A stretch of 64,000 nucleotides of DNA, from NCBI GenBank assembly GCA_038040445.1, contig JBBPIG010000006.1, positions 62,001-126,000 on the forward strand, written 5' to 3'. Shown here in pieces: positions 42,362 through 51,129 of the stretch. Source of the stretch: Acidobacteriota bacterium. Its GTDB lineage: Bacteria > Acidobacteriota > Blastocatellia > UBA7656. Made by a program: the position numbers and the translations under genes. The notes beneath the pieces are model-generated. The model was given only the letters and a program-made list of their open reading frames with translations. It made no database searches and was not told where the DNA came from. How positions within the stretch are numbered: position 1 is the stretch's first letter; each line of letters begins with the position of its first letter.

Positions 42362-42383
42362 GACTGCGGAAGTTATATCGCCG

Positions 42384-43064
42384 TTAGGGGTTGGTTTCAA
42401 GCGAGAGAGTATCGCCGGCCTCCGGTGCGGGCAAGCTCGCGGGATCGAGTGCGGTTGCCACAATGTCGTGAGTCCTTCTCGCGAGTTGCCGCGCGCGTTC
42501 TTTCAGTTCGGACCTGCTCGCCTCTTCATCCATACGCTCGACTTTGATCGGCGGGTGATACGTGATTGTCAGCTTGCCCAGCCGCGGGAGCATTTGCCCT
42601 ACCGGCCAGATCGTACCCGCTCCCTGGATCGTCACGGGCACGATGGGAACACCGTGAGCCAAAGCCAACCTGAACGCGCCCATCTTGAACCCCATCAGCT
42701 TCCCGGTTTTAGTGCGGCCGCCTTCCGGAAACATCACTAACGCGCGCCCCCTCCGCAGCATATCGATCGCCTCTCGTTGAGCCGACGCATCCCCAGCTAC
42801 ATCAAGGTTCACCGGGAACGCCCCGAACATTCGCATCATGAGTCCGAACACCGGTATGCGAAACGGCTTGTCCCACGCCATGTAGTAGACGCGTCTGCGC
42901 ACCGGGACGGTGATCCAGACCGGATCGGCGTAGGTGACGTGATTTGGTGTAATAATGCAAGCGCCTTCGCTCGGGATGTTCTCGACGCCGTGGAACTCAA
43001 TTTTGAACAGCATCCGGCAAAGCCACCAAACGAATGGGCTGAGCACGGCTATTAGAAATCGCAT
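42384..43064 (-). CDS. plsC: PlsC-type 1-acylglycerol-3-phosphate acyltransferase
   Basis: 226 residues. Membrane-associated acyltransferase of phospholipid synthesis. An N-terminal hydrophobic region, motif I NHVTYADP (His and Asp of HX4D), motif III FPEGGRTKTGK, and PIVPVTIQG are present. It adds the second acyl chain to lysophosphatidic acid; other acyl acceptors are possible. The active His and Asp are intact. Confidence 0.92.
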   Translation of the reverse strand: MRFLIAVLSPFVWWLCRMLFKIEFHGVENIPSEGACIITPNHVTYADPVWITVPVRRRVYYMAWDKPFRIPVFGLMMRMFGAFPVNLDVAGDASAQREAIDMLRRGRALVMFPEGGRTKTGKLMGFKMGAFRLALAHGVPIVPVTIQGAGTIWPVGQMLPRLGKLTITYHPPIKVERMDEEASRSELKERARQLARRTHDIVATALDPASLPAPEAGDTLSLETNP

Positions 43065-43108
43065 AGTCTAACCGTTCCCGAGCGTGTTAACTGAAAGTAG
43101 GCCGTGTC

Positions 43109-43153
43109 ATTAGACTATGCCGCAGAGCGCCGGTGCAAGCTTAGTGCACTTTG
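43109..43153. repeat. Left 45-bp direct repeat flanking the thiol/metal operon
   Basis: Identical at 38 of 45 bases to 47483-47527, in the same orientation, with core GCCGGTGCAAGC. It lies between plsC and the five-gene operon. Confidence 0.7.
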
Positions 43154-43240
43154 GTGGCGGATGTGACTAAAAACCGGGACCTGTCCGAAGGAGCGTTTTG
43201 ACATCGCATGACGGGGACCAACTTGATCGAGTCCGCTGCT

Positions 43241-44446
43241 CTAACGAGGTTTCTCAAGCGGGCTATGAAGGGCGGCCGGCAGGGATTCAGCGCGCCAGAA
43301 AATATCCGCTGTTGCCGTCAGCATACCGGCTATCACGACCGTATCATTGCTGGCGGCTACCGTAGGATAAGAGGCATCGGCGAACGGCGCGCTTTTCTGT
43401 AGCATTCCTTTTTGCGGATCTAATAATCCCCAACTGGTAGATTTCTGCGCCTCGTCATCCCAAGCCACAAATACGCCGCCGGAACAAGCGATTGCCTGGG
43501 CGTGTTTGCCCACCTTCTGATCCGCATCAAGCCATTTGCGAGTTGAATAGGTCGCTCCGTGATCCGTTGATGTAACGTAGTAAAGACCAGGCCGATCATC
43601 GCTTCCGGTAAACCACACGACGGTTATTTGATCCTTGCTGTCGATCGAAAGGCTCGGACCGGCAACTGGACAGCCATTGATCTCCCACACATCCTGACTC
43701 GCGGCTTTCGCGGTAAATGATTTGCCGCCATCATCAGACCTCGCTACCAGAATGTCTCGGTGCATAGGTCCATTGCGCGGGACAGTTCGATAAGCGACGA
43801 ATAATCTTCCGGCAGAATCAACGGCCGTATGAGTGCGGCAGCACTCGCATATATCCGAAAGGATCTTGCGGTCGGGTGAAAAAGTCTTGCCGGCATTTTC
43901 TGAAGTCGCCATCCAGATATCGGCTCCCCTGTCTCCCGGTTTTTTGTTTCGCTCGTCAATCCAGACAACGTAAACGCGACCGTGTTTATCAACGGCTATG
44001 GATTGAAAAGCGTGGCCGGCGGGTTTCTTCCTGGCGTCTGAGTTAAGAGTGATTGCCGGAGAGAAAGTCTTGCCGCCATTTGTTGAGCGCGCAAACCGAA
44101 TGTTGCCTTCGCTGTGAGACGCGCCCATTCCCCAGCACGCATACAGTTCGCCGTTCGGGGCGACAGCCAGTTTTGGCGGATTCTCGTTTCGCACCATCGC
44201 GTCTCCATCAATGTTATTGACGCGAGAGGGTGCAGAGAAAACTCTGCCGTCGGTCGAATGACGCAGCATCAGGTTGTTCTTATCATTTGCCCGCTCGACA
44301 TAGAGCAGGTAGAAGCCACCGTGATTGTCCGACGCGACGAAGGGATTATGTTTGCCGTTTTTTGCCGAACTGTGTTTATGGGTCTGCGCCGATGCCACAG
44401 CAAAGCAGCACGACAAAAGAACCAAAGCGCGTGTTGGTTTTCTCAT
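43241..44446 (-). CDS. Sialidase-like beta-propeller protein, secreted
   Basis: 401 residues from the ATG at 44446 (MRKPTRALVLLSCCFAVASA). After the signal peptide come six or so blades with Asp-box motifs: STNGGKTFSP, SENAGKTFSP, SDDGGKSFTA, STDHGATYST. A CxCC motif (ICECCRTHTA) sits mid-protein. Sialidase-fold proteins of this type in soil bacteria often lack the catalytic Arg triad and act as binding domains; I do not see a convincing active site. It is the last gene of the operon, 28 bases after the TlpA gene. Confidence 0.8.
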   Translation of the reverse strand: MRKPTRALVLLSCCFAVASAQTHKHSSAKNGKHNPFVASDNHGGFYLLYVERANDKNNLMLRHSTDGRVFSAPSRVNNIDGDAMVRNENPPKLAVAPNGELYACWGMGASHSEGNIRFARSTNGGKTFSPAITLNSDARKKPAGHAFQSIAVDKHGRVYVVWIDERNKKPGDRGADIWMATSENAGKTFSPDRKILSDICECCRTHTAVDSAGRLFVAYRTVPRNGPMHRDILVARSDDGGKSFTAKAASQDVWEINGCPVAGPSLSIDSKDQITVVWFTGSDDRPGLYYVTSTDHGATYSTRKWLDADQKVGKHAQAIACSGGVFVAWDDEAQKSTSWGLLDPQKGMLQKSAPFADASYPTVAASNDTVVIAGMLTATADIFWRAESLPAALHSPLEKPR

Positions 44447-44474
44447 ATCCGGTCTTCTGTCAAAAAATACATCA

Positions 44475-44963
44475 TTACTCAAGCATGGGCTTGATCTTCT
44501 CATCAAATTCTTCCATATCGAGTACACCCAAAATGCGGTCACGGAGTTTTCCTTCGCGGTCAACGACGAGCGTTACGGGCAGGACCTCTTCGATCCCGTA
44601 CTGTTTCGAGAGATCAGTTGTGCCAAAGAGCAGTGGATAATTGATCTTGAACTTACGAGCCAGCCGACTGACCAGCGTTTTCGCTTCCGCCTCGTAGGTT
44701 ACGCCGATGATTTGCAAGCCGCTCCCTTTGTACTCTTTCTGCAACTTGACCAGTTCAGGCATCTCTGCGAGGCACGGTACGCACCAGGTCGCCCAGAAAT
44801 TCACCAGCACGACTTTCCCTTTATAATCGCTCAACCGCACAGTGCGTCCTTTCAGGTCTTTCAACGTGAAAGCAGGTAGCGCATCTGTCGCTTGCTCGGC
44901 AGTCGCTTGATTGACGGGAATGACGAAGAGAATCAGGAAAACGAAAATAACAAGAATCTTCAC
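44475..44963 (-). CDS. TlpA-family thiol:disulfide reductase
   Basis: 162 residues: signal peptide (1-22), then a thioredoxin fold with VVLVNFWATWCVPCLAEMPE (active site C-V-P-C), LQIIGVTYEAEAKTL and the cis-Pro region VLPVTLVVDREG. Periplasmic or outer-leaflet reductase. It probably keeps Cys residues of neighbours reduced, for example those of the metal-binding proteins in the same operon. Nine bases after the previous gene's stop. Confidence 0.92.
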   Translation of the reverse strand: MKILVIFVFLILFVIPVNQATAEQATDALPAFTLKDLKGRTVRLSDYKGKVVLVNFWATWCVPCLAEMPELVKLQKEYKGSGLQIIGVTYEAEAKTLVSRLARKFKINYPLLFGTTDLSKQYGIEEVLPVTLVVDREGKLRDRILGVLDMEEFDEKIKPMLE

Positions 44964-44972
44964 TCGAAAACC

Positions 44973-46118
44973 TCAGTACAAATAACGGACGCCGATAAGC
45001 AGACTTCTCCTGGTTCGCAGTACCATCGGTCCGCTGTTGTCAACAACAGGCAGTTGCAAGCTCGCCTCAACCACGAACTGAGAAGTCGCGGTATATTGAA
45101 GCGCGGGCGCTAGATAAAATTCCGATGAGCTGCTGCCGGGCACTTCCCCGCCATTTATTCTCCCGCGTCTTCGGTGGACGTAATTGGTCTCAAGAATTGC
45201 ATAGACTTCTTTACCCGGGTTCTGATATTTGAGCGGAAGGATTATGAATTCGAAATCCGTATTGATTCTTATTTCATTGCCCAGACGATAACCATCGCGG
45301 TCAGCCCGCATGATGCCCTGGATGTTGGCTCCGTAAATAAATCTATTCTTCGCTTGCGAAAACGACACATCGCTATTGAAAGAGATGCCGCCCGTATTGG
45401 TCGTCAGTTGTTGACGAACGAAATCATCGGCGTCCAGCTTTTTCTCCAGCGTCTTCTTTGTCGTTGGCAATCCCAGCCCGAATCGAATCGCCGCGTGGCT
45501 ATGCCCCCAGGTTTCCATCGTGCGAAAGAAGCGGTATTTCCCCCAAAGTGTTATGTTGCCAAGACTGGCGTCAGAGCCTTTGTTCACTCCATCGCTGAAA
45601 GAAGTGCGCTGAAAAGAGAGGTCCGTTTCAAGTTCAATCTTTGGCGTTGGCCCGTAGGTCATCGTCATCTCAAGTGCGTGGATGTCAGCCTTGATGCCGC
45701 CGAGTTCGCGGCTCGTGAAGACGTAGCGCGGCTTAATTACGCCGCCTCTATAAACCGTGACTGCCGGTGAGGTTGTTCGTATTGGCGCAAGGTACAAAGT
45801 CGATTTGCTGTTGCCGCCGACAAGCGAAAAATCTATGTCTTTCAGGTACTGCGCGGATATGACGGTCTTGACCGATAGCAACGCTGGTTCAATCTCAGTC
45901 TTTGCTGAGTCTCCAGTCGAAAACCTTATCTTGCCTTGCGACGCGCCCTTGCCTCGACATTCTTCCGCATCGCTGATTGGTGCGAGAAGCAGATTTAGCG
46001 AGTCTTCATTGAACTGATCAGGTGTATCGGCTTTTGTCGAACTGTGTTTGTTTGTCTGCGCCGATGCCAGAGCGGAGCAGCACAACAAAAGAATCAAGAC
46101 GCGTGTTGGTTTCCTCAT
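44973..46118 (-). CDS. Outer-membrane transporter-like beta-barrel protein
   Basis: 381 residues from the ATG at 46118 (MRKPTRVLILLLCCSALASA). Many alternating strands (AYGPTPKIELETDLSFQR, ILPLKYQNPGKEVYAILETN, YLAPALQYTATSQFVVEASL) ending RSLLIGVRYLY with a C-terminal aromatic, typical of outer-membrane barrels such as the phenol-degradation MetA or related transporter family. The substrate is unknown. Its signal peptide and next ten residues are nearly the same as those of the sialidase-like gene, two genes away. Confidence 0.75.
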   Translation of the reverse strand: MRKPTRVLILLLCCSALASAQTNKHSSTKADTPDQFNEDSLNLLLAPISDAEECRGKGASQGKIRFSTGDSAKTEIEPALLSVKTVISAQYLKDIDFSLVGGNSKSTLYLAPIRTTSPAVTVYRGGVIKPRYVFTSRELGGIKADIHALEMTMTYGPTPKIELETDLSFQRTSFSDGVNKGSDASLGNITLWGKYRFFRTMETWGHSHAAIRFGLGLPTTKKTLEKKLDADDFVRQQLTTNTGGISFNSDVSFSQAKNRFIYGANIQGIMRADRDGYRLGNEIRINTDFEFIILPLKYQNPGKEVYAILETNYVHRRRGRINGGEVPGSSSSEFYLAPALQYTATSQFVVEASLQLPVVDNSGPMVLRTRRSLLIGVRYLY

Positions 46119-46285
46119 TTTGTCCCTTGCCAAAATAGTCTAAGCGGTTTGCATCTCTGGCTGCGCTCGCAGGTTTCTATCAGCGAGCGCATCGCCGCTA
46201 ACTCAAAACGCGCTGTCGAGACTGGCTTGCGAAACCAGGCTATTCCCGTTCGTCACAGGATGTCTTGTCCGAAGCAGGAACCATC

Positions 46286-46810
46286 TCAGTTTTTGCGCGC
46301 GGCGGTTGGGTGTATGACTTCGCGGCTGCTGGCATCTTTGCCAACCGTTTGCCAATCACCGGTAATCTCAATACTCGCTCCACTAGCTGCGTCGGCAAGC
46401 GTCTCTGTGAGATTCGGTCCTTCGAGCGCAAATCTTTGTTTGGACGAGTCTATCTCGATAAACCAGTTCGACTCTTCGCGTATGAGTGTGCCCGAAACGA
46501 TGATCTCAGCGGAAGCGAGCACATAGCCCGTCTTCTTCAGCGCAGATTTAATCTTTGCGAAAGAGGCTTGCTTATCCGGCTTGGGCGTAAAGACTCCCAG
46601 ACCGCGTTTGATGTCCACTATTTTTATGTCATCGCCTTTCGGCGCAAAATCCAGACGGCCCACGGCCTTCTTGACGTTAAACACGCAGTAGCCGCACAAG
46701 GACCCGGCAATCGTCATGCGTATCTCTTTTATCTCGGCGCGCGAATCGCTCACGTTGCCAAGCATCAACGCAATTCCGGCAAGCATCACCGCAATCGTTC
46801 GCTTCATCAT
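46286..46810 (-). CDS. Heavy-metal-associated-domain-like periplasmic protein
   Basis: 174 residues; a signal peptide (1-24) and then TIAGSLCGYCVFNVKKAVGR, which looks like a heavy-metal-associated (HMA) domain with C-x-x-C. The middle (KIVDIKRGLGVFTPKP, IKSALKKTGYVLASAEIIVS) continues the ferredoxin-like fold. Metal ions such as copper, zinc or mercury are plausible ligands. The start overlaps the stop of the upstream gene (ATGATGA), so translation is coupled. Confidence 0.8.
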   Translation of the reverse strand: MMKRTIAVMLAGIALMLGNVSDSRAEIKEIRMTIAGSLCGYCVFNVKKAVGRLDFAPKGDDIKIVDIKRGLGVFTPKPDKQASFAKIKSALKKTGYVLASAEIIVSGTLIREESNWFIEIDSSKQRFALEGPNLTETLADAASGASIEITGDWQTVGKDASSREVIHPTAARKN

Positions 46811-47202
46811 TTCACCTTTGTATCTTCTGCGACTACTTCGGCAATGCTCTTGACGTAAAGCATGTTGCCTTTGACCCTGCCTTCAACCGAAACCAGCAGA
46901 CCTTGTTCATCTTTGGTCTTATCCAATATTTCGGCCACCTTTTTATTTCCAGCCTTATCGAGTTTGTATATCTTACCGTCTTCGGTCATTACGGCATAAC
47001 CGGCTCTTATGCAATGCGCCATTAGCGAGCATTCCTTCGTGTGCTCTTTCGCTTTCGTGAGCGCTTCCGGGTCATCCGCATAACTGTTGGCGCACATCAT
47101 ATCTACAAGATAACCTTTCAAATTTACTTGCTCTTTGCTGTTTGCAAACGCTGCTACCACAAAAAGTAAGCATAAGATCGTTGCAATGCCTTTTCTTAAC
47201 AT
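46807..47202 (-). CDS. Small secreted cysteine-motif protein, first gene of the operon
   Basis: 131 residues from the ATG at 47202 (MLRKGIATILCLLFVVAAFA), with TAGGAA upstream. The mature part has VDMMCANSYADDPE, EHTKECSLMAHCIRAGYAVM: four Cys and two His that may bind metal or form disulfides. It ends in a short OB-like segment (GLLVSVEGRVKGNMLYVKSI). I recall such proteins only as uncharacterised. It leads a five-gene operon of periplasmic factors. Confidence 0.75.
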   Translation of the reverse strand: MLRKGIATILCLLFVVAAFANSKEQVNLKGYLVDMMCANSYADDPEALTKAKEHTKECSLMAHCIRAGYAVMTEDGKIYKLDKAGNKKVAEILDKTKDEQGLLVSVEGRVKGNMLYVKSIAEVVAEDTKVK

Positions 47203-47278
47203 CGTGTTTTTCCTAAAGATATTATGCAAGGCTGTACGGGATTGCGCTGCATTTATCACGGTTTTTAGAGCATCGCTG

Positions 47279-47341
47279 CTGACTTGTCAGAAACTCCTTG
47301 TGAACTAGTTGACAACGTGGCTATGGTATTCCAATGGAATA
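47279..47341 (-). promoter_or_regulatory. Palindromes upstream of the thiol/metal operon
   Basis: CTGAC-TT-GTCAG (47279-47290) and TATTCCA-A-TGGAATA (47327-47341) are perfect palindromes 75-140 bases before the first gene; TTGTCA and GTTGACAAC lie between. They are candidates for operator and promoter; the regulator is unknown. Confidence 0.4.
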
Positions 47342-47482
47342 GCAAAAACAACGTCGCTTCATCCTCATCAAACTATTGACAAACGAACCTTTTTGCTCAC
47401 TGCAAGAGCACAGCGAATACTATCTCTAGCAGGCGCGATTTTCTACTCGCTCCGCCCCGAGCGCGTATCTGACAAGCGGTTT

Positions 47483-47527
47483 ATTAAACTATGAAGCAGA
47501 CTGCCGGTGCAAGCGTAGCGCACTTTG
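47483..47527. repeat. Right 45-bp direct repeat flanking the thiol/metal operon
   Basis: Same orientation and 38/45 identity to 43109-43153. The 4.4 kb between them is more AT-rich than the surroundings and is one operon. Confidence 0.7.
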
Positions 47528-47601
47528 CCCGCCTTTGATCGCGCGGCCTGTGCCTGTTGAGAGCCATCGCTTTGCTCTGCTACAGTGAAGTCATTCCCGC
47601 G

Positions 47602-48183
47602 ATGAACTACGAACTGAACTTTGAATATCTGATCGCGCGACTGACGCCGCAACTCGACGAGCAGCAGCTTGCCGGCGTCCATCGCGCGTATGATGTCGCC
47701 CGGACTGCTCATTCGGGGCAGACGCGCGACGAAGGCACGCCCTACATCGTCCACCCGGTGCGAGTAGCTGTGTCCCTGGTGGATGAACTGAGTCTCTACT
47801 CGCCAACGCTGGTTTGTTCTGCGCTGCTTCACGACGTGATCGAGGACAGCGATGTTACCCGGGATGACATCGGGCGAATGTTCGATGAACGGATCGCCGA
47901 AGTAGTGTGGCTGCTGACGAAGCTTGAAGACGTGAGCTTGCGCGACTACCTCGGTCGCATCGAAGCCGCCGCTCACACCGGTGCGCCGCTCGTGAAGCTT
48001 TGCGATCGACTCGATAACATGAGATCGGTCATCGACACCCCGAAGCTGGAGAAGAAACGCCGGTACATTCGGACAACGGAGGAGTTTTTCTTGCCGCTCG
48101 CCGCGCGAACGAATCAGTATCTTCACAGCGAACTTTGTCGCTCGCTTGACGAGGCCCGCAGCCACGTTATAGGCATTGGTTGA
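47602..48183 (+). CDS. HD-domain hydrolase, SpoT/small-alarmone-hydrolase-like
   Basis: 193 residues from the ATG at 47602 (MNYELNFEYLIARLTPQLDE). Metal-binding HD motifs as in (p)ppGpp hydrolases: AHSGQTRDEGTPYIVHPVRV, SALLHDVIEDSDVTRDD (HD) and LVKLCDRLDNMRSV (D). It lacks the synthetase and regulatory parts of full RelA/SpoT, so it resembles the stand-alone hydrolase. It may remove (p)ppGpp or related nucleotides. Confidence 0.87.
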   Translation: MNYELNFEYLIARLTPQLDEQQLAGVHRAYDVARTAHSGQTRDEGTPYIVHPVRVAVSLVDELSLYSPTLVCSALLHDVIEDSDVTRDDIGRMFDERIAEVVWLLTKLEDVSLRDYLGRIEAAAHTGAPLVKLCDRLDNMRSVIDTPKLEKKRRYIRTTEEFFLPLAARTNQYLHSELCRSLDEARSHVIGIG

Positions 48184-48205
48184 ATCCCGCGTCAGGAGCG
48201 CACGC

Positions 48206-48340
48206 ATGCGAAGGTTAGTCTTCTCCGCCGCCGCGATCTGCTCGGTTTGCGTGTTCGCGTTTGGACAGAAGGATGCCGCCGAGCTTGCGAGATTGCGACT
48301 ACAACCGGGCGCATCTGCGTCGACTCCTATCGCCACTTAA
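48206..48340 (+). CDS. Short secreted peptide (44 residues)
   Basis: MRRLVFSAAAICSVCVFAFG followed by QKDAAELARLRLQPGA. AGGAG lies seven bases upstream of the ATG. It is a convincing signal peptide and a short polar tail. It could be a peptide gene or the beginning of a truncated secreted protein. The 320 bases after it hold a terminator and no clear gene. Confidence 0.45.
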   Translation: MRRLVFSAAAICSVCVFAFGQKDAAELARLRLQPGASASTPIAT

Positions 48341-48475
48341 GTAGCTGATTCCTAGCGAGATTTCTCGAACTGCCGGCTTTGAAAACCGAGCCTCGATCTA
48401 GTAAAATCAGGCTTGGTTGAGAAGCCCGAAAATCTTCCGGCACGCCTCCTAGCAACACAAAAGACGAGGCAGCAA

Positions 48476-48501
48476 AAAGCCGGGCCAGGCAGCCCGGCTT
48501 T
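48476..48501 (+). terminator. Terminator-like hairpin before gyrA
   Basis: AAAGCCGGG and CCCGGCTTT enclose an eight-base loop, flanked by A-rich and T-rich edges, so it can work on both strands. Confidence 0.7.
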
Positions 48502-48664
48502 GGAAAAGTTGCGCTTCGTGGTTGTGCAACCGGGCTTGCTGCGCGTAGGCGGGACGGTTGCAAACTCGACCATCATTGTCACGATCGCGGCGAATATCCG
48601 CGGCAAGACAACAGCCAGGTTCAACTGACTATATCAACGAAAGAGTGCGAAAGAGTGAAAGAGA

Positions 48665-51118
48665 ATGGCAGAAGCTGCACATAAGATTCCAGTCAACATA
48701 GAAGAAGAAATGAAGCGCAGCTACCTGGACTACGCGATGAGCGTGATCATCGGCCGCGCGCTTCCCGACGCCCGCGACGGCCTGAAACCCGTACATCGAC
48801 GCATCCTTTTTTCAATGCACGAGATCGGGCTGGTCCCGGGCCGGCCGTTCAAGAAGTCGGCGACCGTCGTTGGCGATGTGCTCGGCAAGTACCACCCGCA
48901 TGGAGACACCGCCGTCTACGATTCATTGGTGCGAATGGCGCAGGACTTTTCGCTCCGCTATCCGCTGGTGGATGGCCAGGGCAACTTCGGTTCGGTCGAC
49001 GGCGACTCGCCGGCTGCATATCGATACACCGAAGCGAGACTCACTCGCATCGCGATGGAGATGCTTGCCGACATAGACAGGGACACCGTCGACTTCGTTC
49101 CCAACTACGATGAGTCGCGTGAAGAGCCGACGGTTTTGCCGACCCGGTATCCGAATCTGCTGGTCAACGGCTCGGGCGGCATCGCGGTCGGCATGGCCAC
49201 CAACATCCCGCCGCATAACTTGAGCGAAGTCATCGAAGCCACGATCTACCTCATTCAAAATCCCACCGCGCGCCTGAAGACGTTGATGGGCATGATACCC
49301 GGGCCCGACTTTCCGACCGGCGGATTCATCTACGGCCGCGAAGGCATCAAGAACGCCTACGAGACAGGCCGGGGCATGGTCATTATGCGCGCGCGGGCCT
49401 CCATAGATCGCGTCGGGCGCACCGGCGAAAGAATGGCCATCGTCGTCACCGAGATTCCTTATCAGGTGAACAAGGCCAAGCTGCTCGAGCGCATAGCCGA
49501 GCTGATCAACGATAAGAAGCTCGACGGCATTTCCGACTTGCGTGACGAATCGGATCGCGAAGGTATGCGAATCGTCATCGAGCTTAAACGCGACGCGATA
49601 CCGGACATCGTGCTGAACAACCTGTACAAGCTGACTCCGATGCAGCAGTCGTTTGGCGTGATCAACCTCGCTATAGTCAACGGGCAGCCGCGTGAGCTTA
49701 AACTGATCGACACGCTGAACATCTTCTTCGAGCATCGGCGCGACGTAGTGCTGCGCCGCACGCGTTACGATCTGAGAAAGGCCGAAGCTCGCGCGCACAT
49801 CCTCGAAGGCTTGAAGAAAGCGCTCGACAATCTGGATGCGGTGATCTCGCTGATTCGCAAATCGAAGAGCGCGCCCGAAGCTCGCGAGGCGTTGATGGAG
49901 CGATTCAACTTCAGCGAGCTGCAGGCGCGCGCCATTCTCGAAATGCAGTTGCAGAAGCTGACCGGCTTGGAGCGGCAAAAGCTGATCGATGAGTACAAAG
50001 AGGTCATTCAGCTCATCGCCGAGCTGGAAGAGATACTGGCTAACGAGTCGGTGCTCCGCAACCTCATCGTCAAGGAACTGCGCGAAGTCCAGAAGGAGTT
50101 CGGCGACAAACGAAGAACCGAGATCATCGAATCGGGCGCCGAGCTCACCCTCGAGGACTTGATCGCCGACGAAGACATGGCCATCACCGTGACCCATTCG
50201 GGATACATCAAGCGCACGCCGGTGTCCGTCTATCGCGCGCAGCGGCGCGGAGGTACGGGCCGCAAGGGGGCGACCACCAAGACCGACGATGTTGTCGATC
50301 ATATCTTTGTCGCGTCGGCTCACAGCTACCTGATGATCTTCACCAGCAACGGCCAGGTCTACAGAATCAAGGTCCACGAGATCCCGGATGCGGCCGCGGC
50401 GGGACGAGGCAAAGCCATCGTCAATCTCGTCAACATCCCTCACGGTGAGAAGTTCGCCGGCATAGTTCCGGTTCGCGACTTTGAAGAGGGCAGGTACGTC
50501 ATTATGGCGACTCGTAAGGGAACGATCAAGAAGACCGAGCTCTCACGATTTGCCAACATTCGAAGCGGCGGAATCATCGCAATGGGAATCGATGAGGGCG
50601 ACGAATTGATCGCCGCCGAGATCACCGACGGCAAGAAGAAGATCTTCCTAGCCACGCACGAAGGAATGGCAATTTGCTTCGATGAATCCAAGCTTAGAGC
50701 TCAGGGACGTCAGGGCTCCGGCGTACGCGGAATTACGCTGGAGAAAAACGACTACGTAATAAGTGTCGCAGCCGTTACAGACGACACTGAGATGCTCTCG
50801 ATCTCGGAGCACGGTTTCGGAAAACGTACGCAGCTCAAGGAGTATCGTGTCACGTCGCGCGGCGGCAAGGGCGTGATCAACATGAAGACCAGCGACCGAA
50901 ATGGTCTGGTTGTCGCCGTATTGCCGGTCAACGACGAGAGTCAGATTATGATAATCACCAATCAGGGCAAACTGATTCGTATGGAGACAAAGGGCATTCG
51001 CGTATCGGGGCGATCGACACAGGGCGTCAAGCTGATCGATGCTTCCGACGGCGACCTGGTATCGTCGGCTTCGCTGATCGAACGTCAGCAAGACGCGACC
51101 ATAGAGCCGGAAAGCTAG
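48665..51118 (+). CDS. gyrA: GyrA, DNA gyrase subunit A
   Basis: Type II topoisomerase subunit that cuts and rejoins DNA to add negative supercoils. 817 residues. Catalytic Tyr121 lies in [14 protein letters not shown]. The quinolone region reads [10 protein letters not shown], with Thr82 and Asp86 at the positions of E. coli Ser83 and Asp87; the small Ser-to-Thr change could affect drug binding. The long coiled coil spans 360-490 and the C-terminal pinwheel (510-810) contains the GyrA box [10 protein letters not shown]. gyrB is not nearby. A TPR lipoprotein gene follows after 11 bases. Confidence 0.97.
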   Translation: MAEAAHKIPVNIEEEMKRSYLDYAMSVIIGRALPDARDGLKPVHRRILFSMHEIGLVPGRPFKKSATVVGDVLGKYHPHGDTAVYDSLVRMAQDFSLRYPLVDGQGNFGSVDGDSPAAYRYTEARLTRIAMEMLADIDRDTVDFVPNYDESREEPTVLPTRYPNLLVNGSGGIAVGMATNIPPHNLSEVIEATIYLIQNPTARLKTLMGMIPGPDFPTGGFIYGREGIKNAYETGRGMVIMRARASIDRVGRTGERMAIVVTEIPYQVNKAKLLERIAELINDKKLDGISDLRDESDREGMRIVIELKRDAIPDIVLNNLYKLTPMQQSFGVINLAIVNGQPRELKLIDTLNIFFEHRRDVVLRRTRYDLRKAEARAHILEGLKKALDNLDAVISLIRKSKSAPEAREALMERFNFSELQARAILEMQLQKLTGLERQKLIDEYKEVIQLIAELEEILANESVLRNLIVKELREVQKEFGDKRRTEIIESGAELTLEDLIADEDMAITVTHSGYIKRTPVSVYRAQRRGGTGRKGATTKTDDVVDHIFVASAHSYLMIFTSNGQVYRIKVHEIPDAAAAGRGKAIVNLVNIPHGEKFAGIVPVRDFEEGRYVIMATRKGTIKKTELSRFANIRSGGIIAMGIDEGDELIAAEITDGKKKIFLATHEGMAICFDESKLRAQGRQGSGVRGITLEKNDYVISVAAVTDDTEMLSISEHGFGKRTQLKEYRVTSRGGKGVINMKTSDRNGLVVAVLPVNDESQIMIITNQGKLIRMETKGIRVSGRSTQGVKLIDASDGDLVSSASLIERQQDATIEPES

Positions 51119-51129
51119 CGATAGAGACG

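Noticed and set aside
48413-48628. 71-codon plus-strand ORF before gyrA
   Set aside because: It crosses a terminator hairpin and shows no family pattern, so it is probably chance.
48923-50443. 506-residue minus-strand ORF opposite gyrA
   Set aside because: Lies wholly within gyrA, whose protein is clearly recognisable; an effect of GC-rich codon use.
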